From Lampropedia cohaerens (lineage in GTDB: Bacteria > Pseudomonadota > Gammaproteobacteria > Burkholderiales > Burkholderiaceae_C), in the NCBI RefSeq assembly GCF_001005215.1, contig NZ_LBNQ01000019.1, forward strand, positions 62,001-126,000: 64,000 bases of DNA, given 5' to 3'. Both the position numbers and the translations under genes were made by a program. Shown piece after piece: positions 1 to 8,390 of this stretch (its first letter is position 1; every line of letters starts with the position of its first letter). The notes beneath the pieces are model-generated. The model had not been told where the DNA came from. It saw nothing but the letters and a program-made list of their open reading frames with translations, and did no database searches.

Positions 1-119
1 AACCATCTTGCTGACCACACAGTCCGTCTCGCCCCCAAGCAATTGCGGCCTCGGCGCTGCGGACTGCGCTGGCATACCAGCACGCAAGCAAAAAGCGGTC
101 CAGCTCCGGCAGCGCCCTT

Positions 120-1076
120 TCAGTGAACCAGAAAGTCCCTGCTCACGCCTGCACCGATGTCATTGACGCGCTCAAGAAACTGCACCAGAAAAGCATGCAG
201 GCCATTGGCCAGGATCTCGTCGATCGTGCCGTACTTGAGCTCGGCCAGCAGGCGCCCCGCACGGCGCTCCGTCTTGCCGGAGTGGTCGTTGCTGACGGCA
301 GTGAGGTTGGCGACCACCTCCAGCATCGACGCATGCAGCGAGCGCGGCATGTCGTTACGCAGGATCAGCAGCTCCGCAATACGCTTGGGGCTGACGACGT
401 CGCGGTAGACCTGCCGGTAAACCTCAAAGGCCGACACGCTGCGCAGCAGCGCCACCCAGTGGTAGTACTCCTGCGTGTGGCTGCGTGGCTCCTGGGGGCG
501 AGGCCCGCCGCCGTTCGACTCAAGGGCATGGAACTTCACGTCCAGCAGGCGCGCGGTGTTGTCGGCCCGCTCCAGAAAGGTGCCAAGCCGCAGGAAATGA
601 AATGCCTCGTTCTGCAGCATGGTGCCCAGCGCCACGCCACGCGAGAGGTGCGAGCGGTACTTGACCCACTCGAAGAACCGGCCTGGATCGCGCTCAAAGA
701 TGCCACTGCGCGTAAAGCGGTGCAGCTCCAGCCAGGTCATGTTGTGCGTTTCCCAGACCTCCGTGGTCAGGGCGCCGCGTACCGCACGCGCGTTTTCGCG
801 CGCAGCGTTCAGGCAGGAGTAGATGGACGAAGGGTTGAGCGGATCGAGCACCATGTACTCGAGCACCTGCTCGGGCGTAACCTTGCCGTAACGGCTGGTG
901 TAGTCCGGCTGCAGCTCGCTGATGGAAAGCACTGCGGCCCAGCCGTGCATGGCCGCATCGCGCGACTGCGGCATCAGCGCCGTGTCGTGGTTGACGCTGA
1001 GCATGCGGGCGGTGTTCTCGGCCCGCTCGACGTAGCGGGACATCCAGAAAATATGGTCTGCGGTACTCGATAGCAT
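120..1076 (-). CDS. Alpha-E domain protein (DUF403)
   Basis: A 318-residue, probably all-helical protein. The N-terminus (SSTADHIFWMSRYVERAENT) matches the conserved start of the alpha-E (DUF403) family, and the length is usual for a single-domain member. The biochemical role of the family is not settled. It recurs beside circularly permuted ATP-grasp proteins and transglutaminase-like genes, which has led others to suggest an amide-ligase or peptide-modification system. Here it lies 26 bp downstream of such an ATP-grasp gene on the same strand, so the two are probably co-transcribed. The ATG at 1076 follows a purine-rich AGGGAG stretch. No signal peptide or membrane segment is apparent, so it is probably cytoplasmic. 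The family call is firm; the function is unknown. Confidence 0.9.
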   Translation of the reverse strand: MLSSTADHIFWMSRYVERAENTARMLSVNHDTALMPQSRDAAMHGWAAVLSISELQPDYTSRYGKVTPEQVLEYMVLDPLNPSSIYSCLNAARENARAVRGALTTEVWETHNMTWLELHRFTRSGIFERDPGRFFEWVKYRSHLSRGVALGTMLQNEAFHFLRLGTFLERADNTARLLDVKFHALESNGGGPRPQEPRSHTQEYYHWVALLRSVSAFEVYRQVYRDVVSPKRIAELLILRNDMPRSLHASMLEVVANLTAVSNDHSGKTERRAGRLLAELKYGTIDEILANGLHAFLVQFLERVNDIGAGVSRDFLVH

Positions 1077-1102
1077 GGTCTGTCGCTCCCTGTCTCGCTA
1101 CG

Positions 1103-2584
1103 TTATTGCTGTTGCAGGTCCTGCCACTCTTTCGAGGGGCCGGTGCTGGGCCAGTCTTCTAGCACCCAGGTATCCTTGGTGCCCCCTCCTTGCGAGGAGT
1201 TGACCACCAGCGAGCCTTCCTTGAGCGCCACGCGCGTCAGGCCACCGGGGGCGATGCGCACCTTCTTGCCGCTGAGCACGAACGGGCGAAGATCGATGTG
1301 ACGCGGCGCAACGCCGTTTTCGACGAAGGTCGGGCAGGTCGAGAGGCTGAGCGTGGGCTGGGCGATGTAGCCGGCAGGCTTGGCCTGCAGGGCGGCGCGA
1401 AAATGCGCGATCTCCTCCTTGCTGGCCTGCGGCCCGATCAACATGCCATAGCCGCCCGCGCCATGCACTTCCTTGACGACCAGTTCCTCAAGATGATCGA
1501 GGATGTAGGCCAGATCATCGGGCTTGCGGCCCATGTAGGTGGGCACATTCTTCAGGATCGGCTCTTCGCCGAGATAGAACCGCACCATCTCGGGCACATA
1601 CGGGTAGACCGACTTGTCATCGGCCACGCCAGTGCCCACGGCGTTGCAGATCGTCACATTGCCGGCGCAGTAGGCCTGCATCAGCCCCGCGGCACCCAGC
1701 GCGGAGTCAGGACGGAACACCGCGGGGTCGAGAAAGTCGTCATCGACGCGGCGGTAGATCACGTCCACGCGCTGCAACCCGCGCGTGGTGCGCATGTAGA
1801 CGAACTTGTCCTGTACCACCAGATCCTGGCCCTGCACCAGCTCCACCCCCATCTGCTGCGCGAGAAAGGCGTGCTCGAAATAGGCGCTGTTGTACATGCC
1901 CGGCGTGAGCACGACGACGGTGGGCTCGGGGATGGCGTCGGGCGTGCAGTCGCGCAGGGTCTCCAGCAGCAGGTCCGGATAGTGCGCCACCGGCGCAATG
2001 GCGTGGCTGCTGAACAGGTCCGGAAACAGCCGCATCATCATCTTGCGGTTCTCCAGCATGTAGGACACGCCCGAGGGCACGCGCAAATTGTCTTCCAGCA
2101 CGTAGTAGTCGCCATCGCCAGCACGCACGATGTCGATGCCGGAAATGTGCGAGTAGACCTGCCCGGCCACATCCACGCCCTGCATTTCGGGGCGGTACTG
2201 CGCATTGCTAAGGATCAGATCCTTGGGCACGACGCCTGCGCGCAGGATGTCCTGGTCGTGGTAGACGTCATGCAGAAACCGATTCAGGGCCGTGACGCGC
2301 TGCACCAGGCCCTGCTCCATCCGGCGCCATTCGTGCGCGGGGATGATGCGCGGAATCAGATCGAAGGGAATCAGCCGCTCGGTGCCGGCTCCGCTTTCGT
2401 CCTTGTCGCCATAGACCGCGAAGGTGATGCCGACCTGGCGGAAGATCACCTCCGCCTCCTCCAGCCGCAGCTGCATCTGCCCCTCGGGGACATTGGCCAA
2501 CCATTTGGCGTATGCCTTGTAGTGCTCCCTCTCCTCGCCCGACTTCGGAGGCAGGCTCCGGTACATTTCATCGAATTTCTGCAT
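1103..2584 (-). CDS. Circularly permuted type 2 ATP-grasp protein (DUF404/DUF407)
   Basis: A 493-residue protein of the circularly permuted ATP-grasp family. Recognisable stretches are ELVVKEVHGAGGYGMLIGP at about residues 365-385 and the C-terminal VVNSSQGGGTKDTWVLED, which is typical of the family. ATP-grasp enzymes couple ATP hydrolysis to carboxylate-amine or carboxylate-thiol ligation. The substrate of this branch is not known. It is the first gene of the pair with the alpha-E gene. The ATG at 2584 is preceded by AGAGGAAAAATCCGT, a good ribosome binding site. About 225 bp separate it from the 3' end of comEC, so it probably has its own promoter. A transglutaminase-like partner often completes this cluster but is not visible before the left edge of the window. 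Confidence 0.9.
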   Translation of the reverse strand: MQKFDEMYRSLPPKSGEEREHYKAYAKWLANVPEGQMQLRLEEAEVIFRQVGITFAVYGDKDESGAGTERLIPFDLIPRIIPAHEWRRMEQGLVQRVTALNRFLHDVYHDQDILRAGVVPKDLILSNAQYRPEMQGVDVAGQVYSHISGIDIVRAGDGDYYVLEDNLRVPSGVSYMLENRKMMMRLFPDLFSSHAIAPVAHYPDLLLETLRDCTPDAIPEPTVVVLTPGMYNSAYFEHAFLAQQMGVELVQGQDLVVQDKFVYMRTTRGLQRVDVIYRRVDDDFLDPAVFRPDSALGAAGLMQAYCAGNVTICNAVGTGVADDKSVYPYVPEMVRFYLGEEPILKNVPTYMGRKPDDLAYILDHLEELVVKEVHGAGGYGMLIGPQASKEEIAHFRAALQAKPAGYIAQPTLSLSTCPTFVENGVAPRHIDLRPFVLSGKKVRIAPGGLTRVALKEGSLVVNSSQGGGTKDTWVLEDWPSTGPSKEWQDLQQQ

Positions 2585-2809
2585 ACGGATTTTTCCTCTT
2601 TGGCTGCGCGTCGGCGCTGGCGCGCATGGTGTCCCTCAAGCAAATAGTCGGCCAGTCCAGCCTCGCCCCCGCGCTGGCAGGCGCAGCATCATCGTAACGC
2701 GCTCCCAGGTGCCTGGGCCATCAGTGCCCTTCGCCGCGCGCGCTCGCACGGGCTTGTGCCCACAGATGCGCAGCGGGTTCCACAACATCGGTGACAAACG
2801 CACCGGCGG

Positions 2810-5497
2810 TCAGCGCGCCTGCCACAGCGCCTGTGGGGGCCGGTGCCAGCTGCGGCGCCGCACTTCGCGGCTGCAAACCATTTCCTGCGGACGCGCACTG
2901 CTCCATTGCAATGCACCACATTGGGGCGTCGTCAGCACCGTCGCCGACCGGGATTGCAATCGCTGCACCACCGCGGGATGGGGATGATTGAACTGGTTGC
3001 GAAAGCCTGCCTGCACAACGGCAAAGCGTGGTGTCACAGCGGAGACAAACCGCTCGGAAGTGCCGCCACGGCTGCCGTGGTGCGGCACCAGCAGCCAGTC
3101 GGCAGCCAGCTCCGCGCCGGAACGCCGCACCAGCTCGAACTCTTCCAGCCTGCCGATGTCGCCTGTAAGCAGGGCCGTTCGGCCACTGGCCGAACGCACG
3201 CGCAGCACGCAGCTGGTGGCGTTCGTCGGCACCGCCGCCCTACCCGCTGCCTCGGCGGAACGCCAGCGCTCGAGCTGCATTGCATCCGGATACAACACCT
3301 CGAATGTCACGCCATCCCATTGCCACTGCAGGCCAGCGGCACACTGCCGCCAGCCGTCCAGCGTCAGGGCGCCTTGGTCTGGCGCAGCCTGGCGGGAAAG
3401 CCACTGGTCAGCGGCAAACGGCGCAAGGACCGGCAATACCGCCGTAGCCGAGAACGCCTCCAGCACACTGGCTGCGCCGCCGGTGTGGTCGCTGTCGATA
3501 TGGCTGAGCACCAGCAGGTCAGGCCGCAGCCCCCTGGCGTGCAGATACGGTACGACGACGGATTGGCCGGCATCCCGCCAGGCGCTGTAACGCGGCCCCG
3601 TGTCATAAAGCAGTGTGTGGCGGTGCGTCTGCACCAGCACGGCACTGCCTTGCCCGACATCCAGCGCTGTCAAATGGAATTCGCCTGCTGGCGGCAGTGG
3701 CGGGCGCCACAGCAGCATCGCCCCCAGGCAGACCGCCCCCTGCAAACGCAGCCAGGGCGGCCAGCGCCCCACCATGACGATGGCACCGGCAAGGCCGACC
3801 AGCGCCCACCCCCAAGGCACCTGGGGCCACATCAGCTCCGCTGCGGGCCAGCGCGCCAGCCACTGCAGAAACTGCAGCAGCCGCTCCATCGTCCACGCCG
3901 GCAATGGCAACAGCACTGGCACAATGGCACCCAGCATGGCAAGCGGCGTGACCACGGCAGTGACCACGGGAATCGCCACCAGATTGGCAATCAGCCCCAC
4001 CCACGCAACCTGCCCGAACAGCGCCACCGTCAGTGGCACCAACACCAGTGAGAGCCGCCACTGCAGCTGCCAAAGCTGACTGCATGCACGGCATGCGGCA
4101 TGCCAGAGGACCTGCAGCCCGCCCCTTCGTGGCAAAACTGCCTGCGCTGCCGTGGCGCGGCGATCGGGTGATCCCGTAGTGTCGCTGGCGAGCACCATCA
4201 GAACCGCCACGGCCACGAAACTCAGCCAGAAGCCCGCCTGCTGCAGCGCCCAGGGATCGATCGTCAGCACGACCGCAGCTGCCAGCATCAGCGTGGCATG
4301 CCATGGCCAGCGCACACCCAGGCTTTGCACCACGACCCAGGTTGCCAGCATCCACACCGTGCGCTGCGCAGGCACGCCCCAGCCGCTGAACAGGGCGTAC
4401 AGCGCCGCCAGCGCCAGGCCGCCCCAGCGCGCGGCCAACGGCGCCGGACAAGCGTGCATCAGGTGCGTCGAACGCCGCCAGACCCGCCCGACCACCGCCA
4501 TCGCGAATGCCGCGAACATGGTGATGTGCAGCCCCGAAATGGCCATCAGATGCGCCACGCCGGTGATGCGAAATACCTCCCAGTCCTCCTGTTCGATGGC
4601 GCGCTGCTCTCCGGTAACCAGCGCGGCCAGCACACCGGTCGAACGCATGCGCAACGTCTGATCCTTCAAGCAGGGAGGATTGGCCACTGTTGGCGCGGCC
4701 AACTGCGCCCCCGTTGTTGCCTGCCATGCACGCGGCGCAAGCAATGCGCGCTGGATGCGCTCACGCACCAGGTGGCGCCATCGCTGCAGCCGGTAGCGAC
4801 CGGTATGGCCCAGAACGACCGGCTCCTCCACTGCCGGCCCCTGGCGCACATAAGCCGTCGCCTGCACGGATTGCTGCCAGAGCCACTGCTCATAATCGAA
4901 CAGCGGAGGATTGAAGCTGCCATGGGGCACCCGCAACCGCACGACCAGCGCCAGCCGATCACCAGGCTGCAGATCAGGCAGCCGCTCACGCACGGCGCAC
5001 CGGGCCGCCGTCTCATCCAGAGGCTGCGTAGGCGACTGACCCGCCGTGCCGAAACGCTCCGCCGCATACCAGCTCACATCCATCAGCTGTGGCAACTCCA
5101 GCGACGTGCCATCGAGGCGCTCCGCCCGTTCAGGCGCAAAGCGAAAGCGCACGCCATCGGTATTCCAGCGCGGCATGGCCGCGACCACACCCTGCACCCG
5201 TACATCCATGCCATGCCACTGCGGCGGCATGGCTCCGGCGTTGAACCAGGCTGCACGCCCGCCGGCCCATGCGAAGGCCAGCAGCGCAACGCCCACGGCA
5301 GCCGCGACGCGCGCCGCCATGTGCCAATGGAAGACCGACTGGTGCCGCAAGCAACACCCCACCACGGCCGCTGCCAGCAGTGCTGCGCCGCAGAGACCCA
5401 GCGCGCCATATTCCCAGCCTGACCATAGTGCCGGCTGGCGCAGCTGCAGCCCCAGGCCCGTCACCGCGCCGCCAAGCAGAAGCGCCCCCCATGCCAT
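2810..5497 (-). CDS. comEC: DNA internalization / competence protein ComEC/Rec2
   Basis: Inner-membrane channel protein for uptake of single-stranded DNA in natural transformation. The layout is typical: N-terminal hydrophobic segments and a soluble domain (residues 1 to about 270), a polytopic Competence domain (about 280-560), and a C-terminal metallo-beta-lactamase-like domain. That domain starts at LDVGQGSAVLV (about residue 612) and carries the metal motif SHIDSDHTGG (about 660) and PHHGSRGG (about 800). I chose the ATG at 5497 because AAGGTGG lies just upstream. An in-frame TTG at 5524 would add nine residues but has a poorer ribosome binding site. The length (895 aa) is somewhat longer than average for the family but normal for beta-proteobacteria. 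Other pilus or competence genes are absent here, except pilU at 59.5 kb. Confidence 0.93.
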   Translation of the reverse strand: MAWGALLLGGAVTGLGLQLRQPALWSGWEYGALGLCGAALLAAAVVGCCLRHQSVFHWHMAARVAAAVGVALLAFAWAGGRAAWFNAGAMPPQWHGMDVRVQGVVAAMPRWNTDGVRFRFAPERAERLDGTSLELPQLMDVSWYAAERFGTAGQSPTQPLDETAARCAVRERLPDLQPGDRLALVVRLRVPHGSFNPPLFDYEQWLWQQSVQATAYVRQGPAVEEPVVLGHTGRYRLQRWRHLVRERIQRALLAPRAWQATTGAQLAAPTVANPPCLKDQTLRMRSTGVLAALVTGEQRAIEQEDWEVFRITGVAHLMAISGLHITMFAAFAMAVVGRVWRRSTHLMHACPAPLAARWGGLALAALYALFSGWGVPAQRTVWMLATWVVVQSLGVRWPWHATLMLAAAVVLTIDPWALQQAGFWLSFVAVAVLMVLASDTTGSPDRRATAAQAVLPRRGGLQVLWHAACRACSQLWQLQWRLSLVLVPLTVALFGQVAWVGLIANLVAIPVVTAVVTPLAMLGAIVPVLLPLPAWTMERLLQFLQWLARWPAAELMWPQVPWGWALVGLAGAIVMVGRWPPWLRLQGAVCLGAMLLWRPPLPPAGEFHLTALDVGQGSAVLVQTHRHTLLYDTGPRYSAWRDAGQSVVVPYLHARGLRPDLLVLSHIDSDHTGGAASVLEAFSATAVLPVLAPFAADQWLSRQAAPDQGALTLDGWRQCAAGLQWQWDGVTFEVLYPDAMQLERWRSAEAAGRAAVPTNATSCVLRVRSASGRTALLTGDIGRLEEFELVRRSGAELAADWLLVPHHGSRGGTSERFVSAVTPRFAVVQAGFRNQFNHPHPAVVQRLQSRSATVLTTPQCGALQWSSARPQEMVCSREVRRRSWHRPPQALWQAR

Positions 5498-5833
5498 GGC
5501 CTGCCACCACCTTGTTATCGTCAATGCCGGTTGGCGCGCCCTTCACTCGCCATACCACCTCTGGCGTACGACGCATGGCCTATCTCCCGCAGGCGATGCA
5601 ATGCACGGCGAGCCCGCAGGCGGGTGCTTGCCCCCGTCTGCCTTCTGGCGCAATGGTGTTGGCCGGGAAATTGCATGCCTTATGATCGCCGCGTCACGTG
5701 CAAAGTGGAAAGGGACCTGATGGCCGCCGCCAGCAGCGCCTTGCCACGGTATGCCCGTCGTTGCGCGATTATTCAATGTCTTGCGCACCACCTGCAATCC
5801 TCCCAGACAGCCAACCACCTGGAGATCCACACC
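5498..5833. other. Intergenic region between comEC and ridA
   Basis: About 335 bp between the divergently transcribed comEC and ridA. No convincing open frame with a ribosome binding site is visible. The frame upstream of ridA stays open but has no family signature before the ridA ATG. A promoter-like pair reading toward ridA is listed separately. Nothing repeat-like was noticed. Confidence 0.5.
5659..5686 (+). promoter_or_regulatory. Candidate sigma-70 promoter for ridA
   Basis: TTGGCC at 5659-5664 and TATGAT at 5681-5686 are separated by 16 bp, which resembles a sigma-70 promoter. It lies about 150 bp before the ridA start. This is pattern matching by eye only, and the leader would be long. 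Confidence 0.3.
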
Positions 5834-6292
5834 ATGGGTATTTATGAAAAACTGCAGGCGCTGAATATCACCCTGCCCTCAGTCGCCAAACCCGCTGCCG
5901 CCTATGTCATGTACACACGCAGTGGCAACCTGGTATTCCTCAGTGGCCACATTGCCCGCAAGGACGGCTCGCCCTGGGTGGGCCAGCTCGGCAAGGATCT
6001 GTCAACAGAAGATGGCAAGGCTGCCGCGCGTGCCGTGGGCATTGATCTGCTGGCGACACTGCAGGAAGCCGCAGGCGGCAGCCTCGAAAACGTCAAGCGC
6101 GTCGTCAAGGTTCTGAGCCTGGTCAACTCCGCGCCGGACTACACCGAACACCATCTGGTCACCAACGGCGTCAGCGAACTGCTGGTCGAAGTGCTGGGCG
6201 ACAAGGGCACGCACGCCCGCAGCGCATTTGGTGTAGCCCAACTGCCCATGGGTGCCTGTGTGGAAGTGGAGCTGATCGCCGAGCTGGCCTGA
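5834..6292 (+). CDS. RidA family protein (YjgF/YER057c/UK114)
   Basis: A 152-residue member of the Rid family. Archetypal RidA hydrolyses reactive enamine/imine intermediates from PLP-dependent dehydratases, protecting PLP enzymes from 2-aminoacrylate. The sequence ends in the characteristic ARSAFGVAQLPMGACVEVE block. Arg129 is placed like the substrate-carboxylate-binding arginine of RidA. The N-terminal half differs from E. coli RidA and looks like the longer subgroup of about 150 aa, so imine deaminase activity is plausible but not assured. The ATG at 5834 has GGAG ten bases upstream. The stop lies 17 bp from the convergent uppP stop. Confidence 0.88.
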   Translation: MGIYEKLQALNITLPSVAKPAAAYVMYTRSGNLVFLSGHIARKDGSPWVGQLGKDLSTEDGKAAARAVGIDLLATLQEAAGGSLENVKRVVKVLSLVNSAPDYTEHHLVTNGVSELLVEVLGDKGTHARSAFGVAQLPMGACVEVELIAELA

Positions 6293-6309
6293 AGCGCCTG
6301 CATCGCCAG

Positions 6310-7137
6310 TCAGAGGGGCGTCAGACGCCCTGTTCCCAACAGCGCGAACGTTGCCATCCCCAACGCAATGCGGTAGATGACAAATGGCAGGTAGCTGTGG
6401 CGGGTAATCCAGCGCATGAAAAACACGATCAGCGCATATCCCGTCACGAACGCCACGGCCGTTGCCAACAGCGTCGCCTGCCAGGGCACCGCACTCGCCA
6501 GCCCCCAGCTTTTGACCAGCTGGTACAGGCCGGAGGCCAGCACTGCAGGTATGGCCAGCAGGAAGGAATAACGCGCGGCCGCCTCGCGCGTGAAACCCAT
6601 CAGCAACCCGCCGCTGATGGTGCCACCCGAACGTGACACGCCGGGGATCAGCGCTGCCGCCTGGGCGAAACCAAATGCCAGTGCGTGCGGCCACCGCATG
6701 GCCGTCAGTTGGCGCGTCTGCCGTCCCACCGCATCCGCCACGGCCAGCACGATGCCAAATAGGATCAGCATGCTGGCTACCAGATACAGGTTGCGTAAGT
6801 AGGTCTCGATGGCATCCTTGAAAAGCAGACCAAGGAGCACAATCGGCAACGTTCCCAGGATAATGAACCATCCCATTCGTGCCTCTGGATCGCTGCGCCT
6901 GCGCGGCTGAACCAGGGCCGCCAACCAGGCCCGCGCGATGCGCCAGATATCGCCCCGGAAGTAAAGCAGCACTGCCGCCTCGGTTCCCAGCTGAACGATC
7001 GCCGTAAACGCCGCGCCCGGATCGCCGCCCGAAGGCAACAAAGGCCCAAAAATTCTCAGGTGCGCGCTGGAGGAGATCGGCAAAAACTCCGTCATCCCCT
7101 GCAAGGCCCCCAACAACACCGCTTCCCACCATTGCAT
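6310..7137 (-). CDS. uppP: Undecaprenyl-diphosphatase UppP/BacA
   Basis: Integral-membrane phosphatase that removes one phosphate from undecaprenyl diphosphate, recycling the lipid carrier for peptidoglycan and O-antigen synthesis. It confers bacitracin resistance when over-expressed. The 275-residue protein has both family signatures: [15 protein letters not shown] near residues 12-26 and [13 protein letters not shown] near 160-172, which contain the catalytic Glu, Ser and Arg region. Several hydrophobic helices span the rest. The ATG at 7137 was chosen because the family begins just before the [14 protein letters not shown] helix. AAGGGAAGG lies upstream. It is the last gene of the leftward series eptA-PAP2-dgkA-uppP, 98 bp after dgkA. 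Confidence 0.95.
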   Translation of the reverse strand: MQWWEAVLLGALQGMTEFLPISSSAHLRIFGPLLPSGGDPGAAFTAIVQLGTEAAVLLYFRGDIWRIARAWLAALVQPRRRSDPEARMGWFIILGTLPIVLLGLLFKDAIETYLRNLYLVASMLILFGIVLAVADAVGRQTRQLTAMRWPHALAFGFAQAAALIPGVSRSGGTISGGLLMGFTREAAARYSFLLAIPAVLASGLYQLVKSWGLASAVPWQATLLATAVAFVTGYALIVFFMRWITRHSYLPFVIYRIALGMATFALLGTGRLTPL

Positions 7138-7235
7138 GGCATTACCCTTCCCTTGAAGCAACTTCGGATCGACGCACGCTAGATCGGGCAACCTCGCCCT
7201 CAAGCAAAGTCAGGCTTGCAGCCCGCCTCGCACGG

Positions 7236-7646
7236 CTAAGAAACCGCGGCCAGCCGCGCAAAAATGGCCAATGACCACACACCACCTGCAGCAATCAGAG
7301 CCACGAGCGTCGCAGCGCTGCCAACATCCTTGGCCTTTCTTGACAGCGGATGCCACTGCGGACCAATGCGGTCAATCGCACTCTCAATGCCGGTGTTGAG
7401 CAACTCAACGATCAACACCAGTGCCAAGCTCATCAACAGCACCGCCGTCTGCACCCAGCTGCCGCTTAACCAAAAAGCAAATGGCAGCAGCCCAGTGGAA
7501 ACTGCAAGTTCCAGGCGAAATGCCGGTTCCCGCCACGCATCGCAAAGCCCCCTGCAGGAATAGCGTGTCGCATGACGAAGGCGCGCAAAACCCTTGCGCC
7601 GTTTCTGCAAGTTTTCAAATGGCTGGATATCCGATTGCTCTGACAT
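7236..7646 (-). CDS. dgkA: Diacylglycerol kinase (prokaryotic DgkA type)
   Basis: Small trimeric inner-membrane kinase that phosphorylates diacylglycerol to phosphatidate with ATP. The 136-residue protein has the family's three hydrophobic helices and the active-site stretch ELLNTGIESAIDRIG around residues 80-95. Its position matters: it lies 21 bp downstream of the PAP2 gene, which overlaps eptA. EptA releases diacylglycerol when it moves phosphoethanolamine from phosphatidylethanolamine to lipid A, so a co-transcribed DgkA would return that diacylglycerol to phospholipid synthesis. The N-terminal 25 residues are hydrophilic and slightly longer than in E. coli. The ATG at 7646 fits the family. 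Confidence 0.94.
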   Translation of the reverse strand: MSEQSDIQPFENLQKRRKGFARLRHATRYSCRGLCDAWREPAFRLELAVSTGLLPFAFWLSGSWVQTAVLLMSLALVLIVELLNTGIESAIDRIGPQWHPLSRKAKDVGSAATLVALIAAGGVWSLAIFARLAAVS

Positions 7647-7667
7647 GGAAGCAAGAAGTAGTACGCA

Positions 7668-8390
7668 TCAGCGCTTGCGCGGTGAAACGCAGGCACGCCG
7701 CTGCACGCACCGACACCGCGCCGTCCAGGAAAAACTTGTCACGAACCAGCACAGCCATGCACTCCACAACGTATGGCTGGTGAAGTGCGCGCCCCTCAGT
7801 TGTTGTGCGAGCCCAAATGCAGCCCCCAGCGCGCACACTGCCACAAGGCAAATCCATGCTGCACGGCGTGTTGGCTTGTGCGACGCCAGCAGGAAGTAGT
7901 AAGAGAAAAGCGCGAATGCGCCGGCGGCATGACCGGCCGGAAAACACCTGCCTGGCCCGCCATCATTGCCTGGCCGCCAGTGCGGCACATAAGCGGCGCT
8001 CCCGCCGAACGCATGCAAATCCCAGGGACAACTGGTCTGGCTTGCCTGTTTCAGGACTGCCACCAGCAGCGCACAGGCCAGCGCCGTTCCAATCGCCCAG
8101 CGCAGCTCCGAACGTGCAAAGCGTCGCCATGGCCCCCAGGGTCGGCACGCTGTCACGAGCAAAATCACTGCGACAAGTTGCAGCGCTCGCCGCCCACCGG
8201 TATGCAGCCATTCGGAAAGCCATGCGTTGCCTGCCAGGTAAAAGCCGTGGCCATCCGCCATCCAGGATGCGACCACCAAATCCAGGCCACTGAGATCCCA
8301 CGCCACCACGGGCACAAGCAAGACGGCGCTGGAGCGCCACCATGCGCCCCTCACCCAGCCCCGAACAGACGCGGCAACGCCTGCATCCAT
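7668..8390 (-). CDS. PAP2-family membrane phosphatase (EptA-associated)
   Basis: A 240-residue polytopic protein of the PAP2 (lipid phosphatase) superfamily. The three catalytic motifs are recognisable but altered. Motif 1 reads K-x6-C-P (KQASQTSCPW) instead of K-x6-R-P. Motif 2 is PAGH in place of PSGH. Motif 3 has HFTSH where the usual H-x3-D lies, preceded by RGA. The CPWDLHAFGG and RGAHFTSHTLWS strings look like those of a PAP2 subgroup often found beside eptA, so the changes are probably subgroup features, not decay. The substrate is unknown; lipid phosphates of lipid A or undecaprenyl carriers are candidates. The eptA stop and this ATG overlap as TGATG, implying translational coupling. 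An in-frame GTG at 8393 is an alternative start. Confidence 0.85.
   Translation of the reverse strand: MDAGVAASVRGWVRGAWWRSSAVLLVPVVAWDLSGLDLVVASWMADGHGFYLAGNAWLSEWLHTGGRRALQLVAVILLVTACRPWGPWRRFARSELRWAIGTALACALLVAVLKQASQTSCPWDLHAFGGSAAYVPHWRPGNDGGPGRCFPAGHAAGAFALFSYYFLLASHKPTRRAAWICLVAVCALGAAFGLAQQLRGAHFTSHTLWSAWLCWFVTSFSWTARCRCVQRRACVSPRKR

Noticed and set aside
1-119. Possible start of a transglutaminase gene at the left edge (ATG on the minus strand at 6)
   Set aside because: Only two codons would lie in the window and no convincing ribosome binding site is seen.
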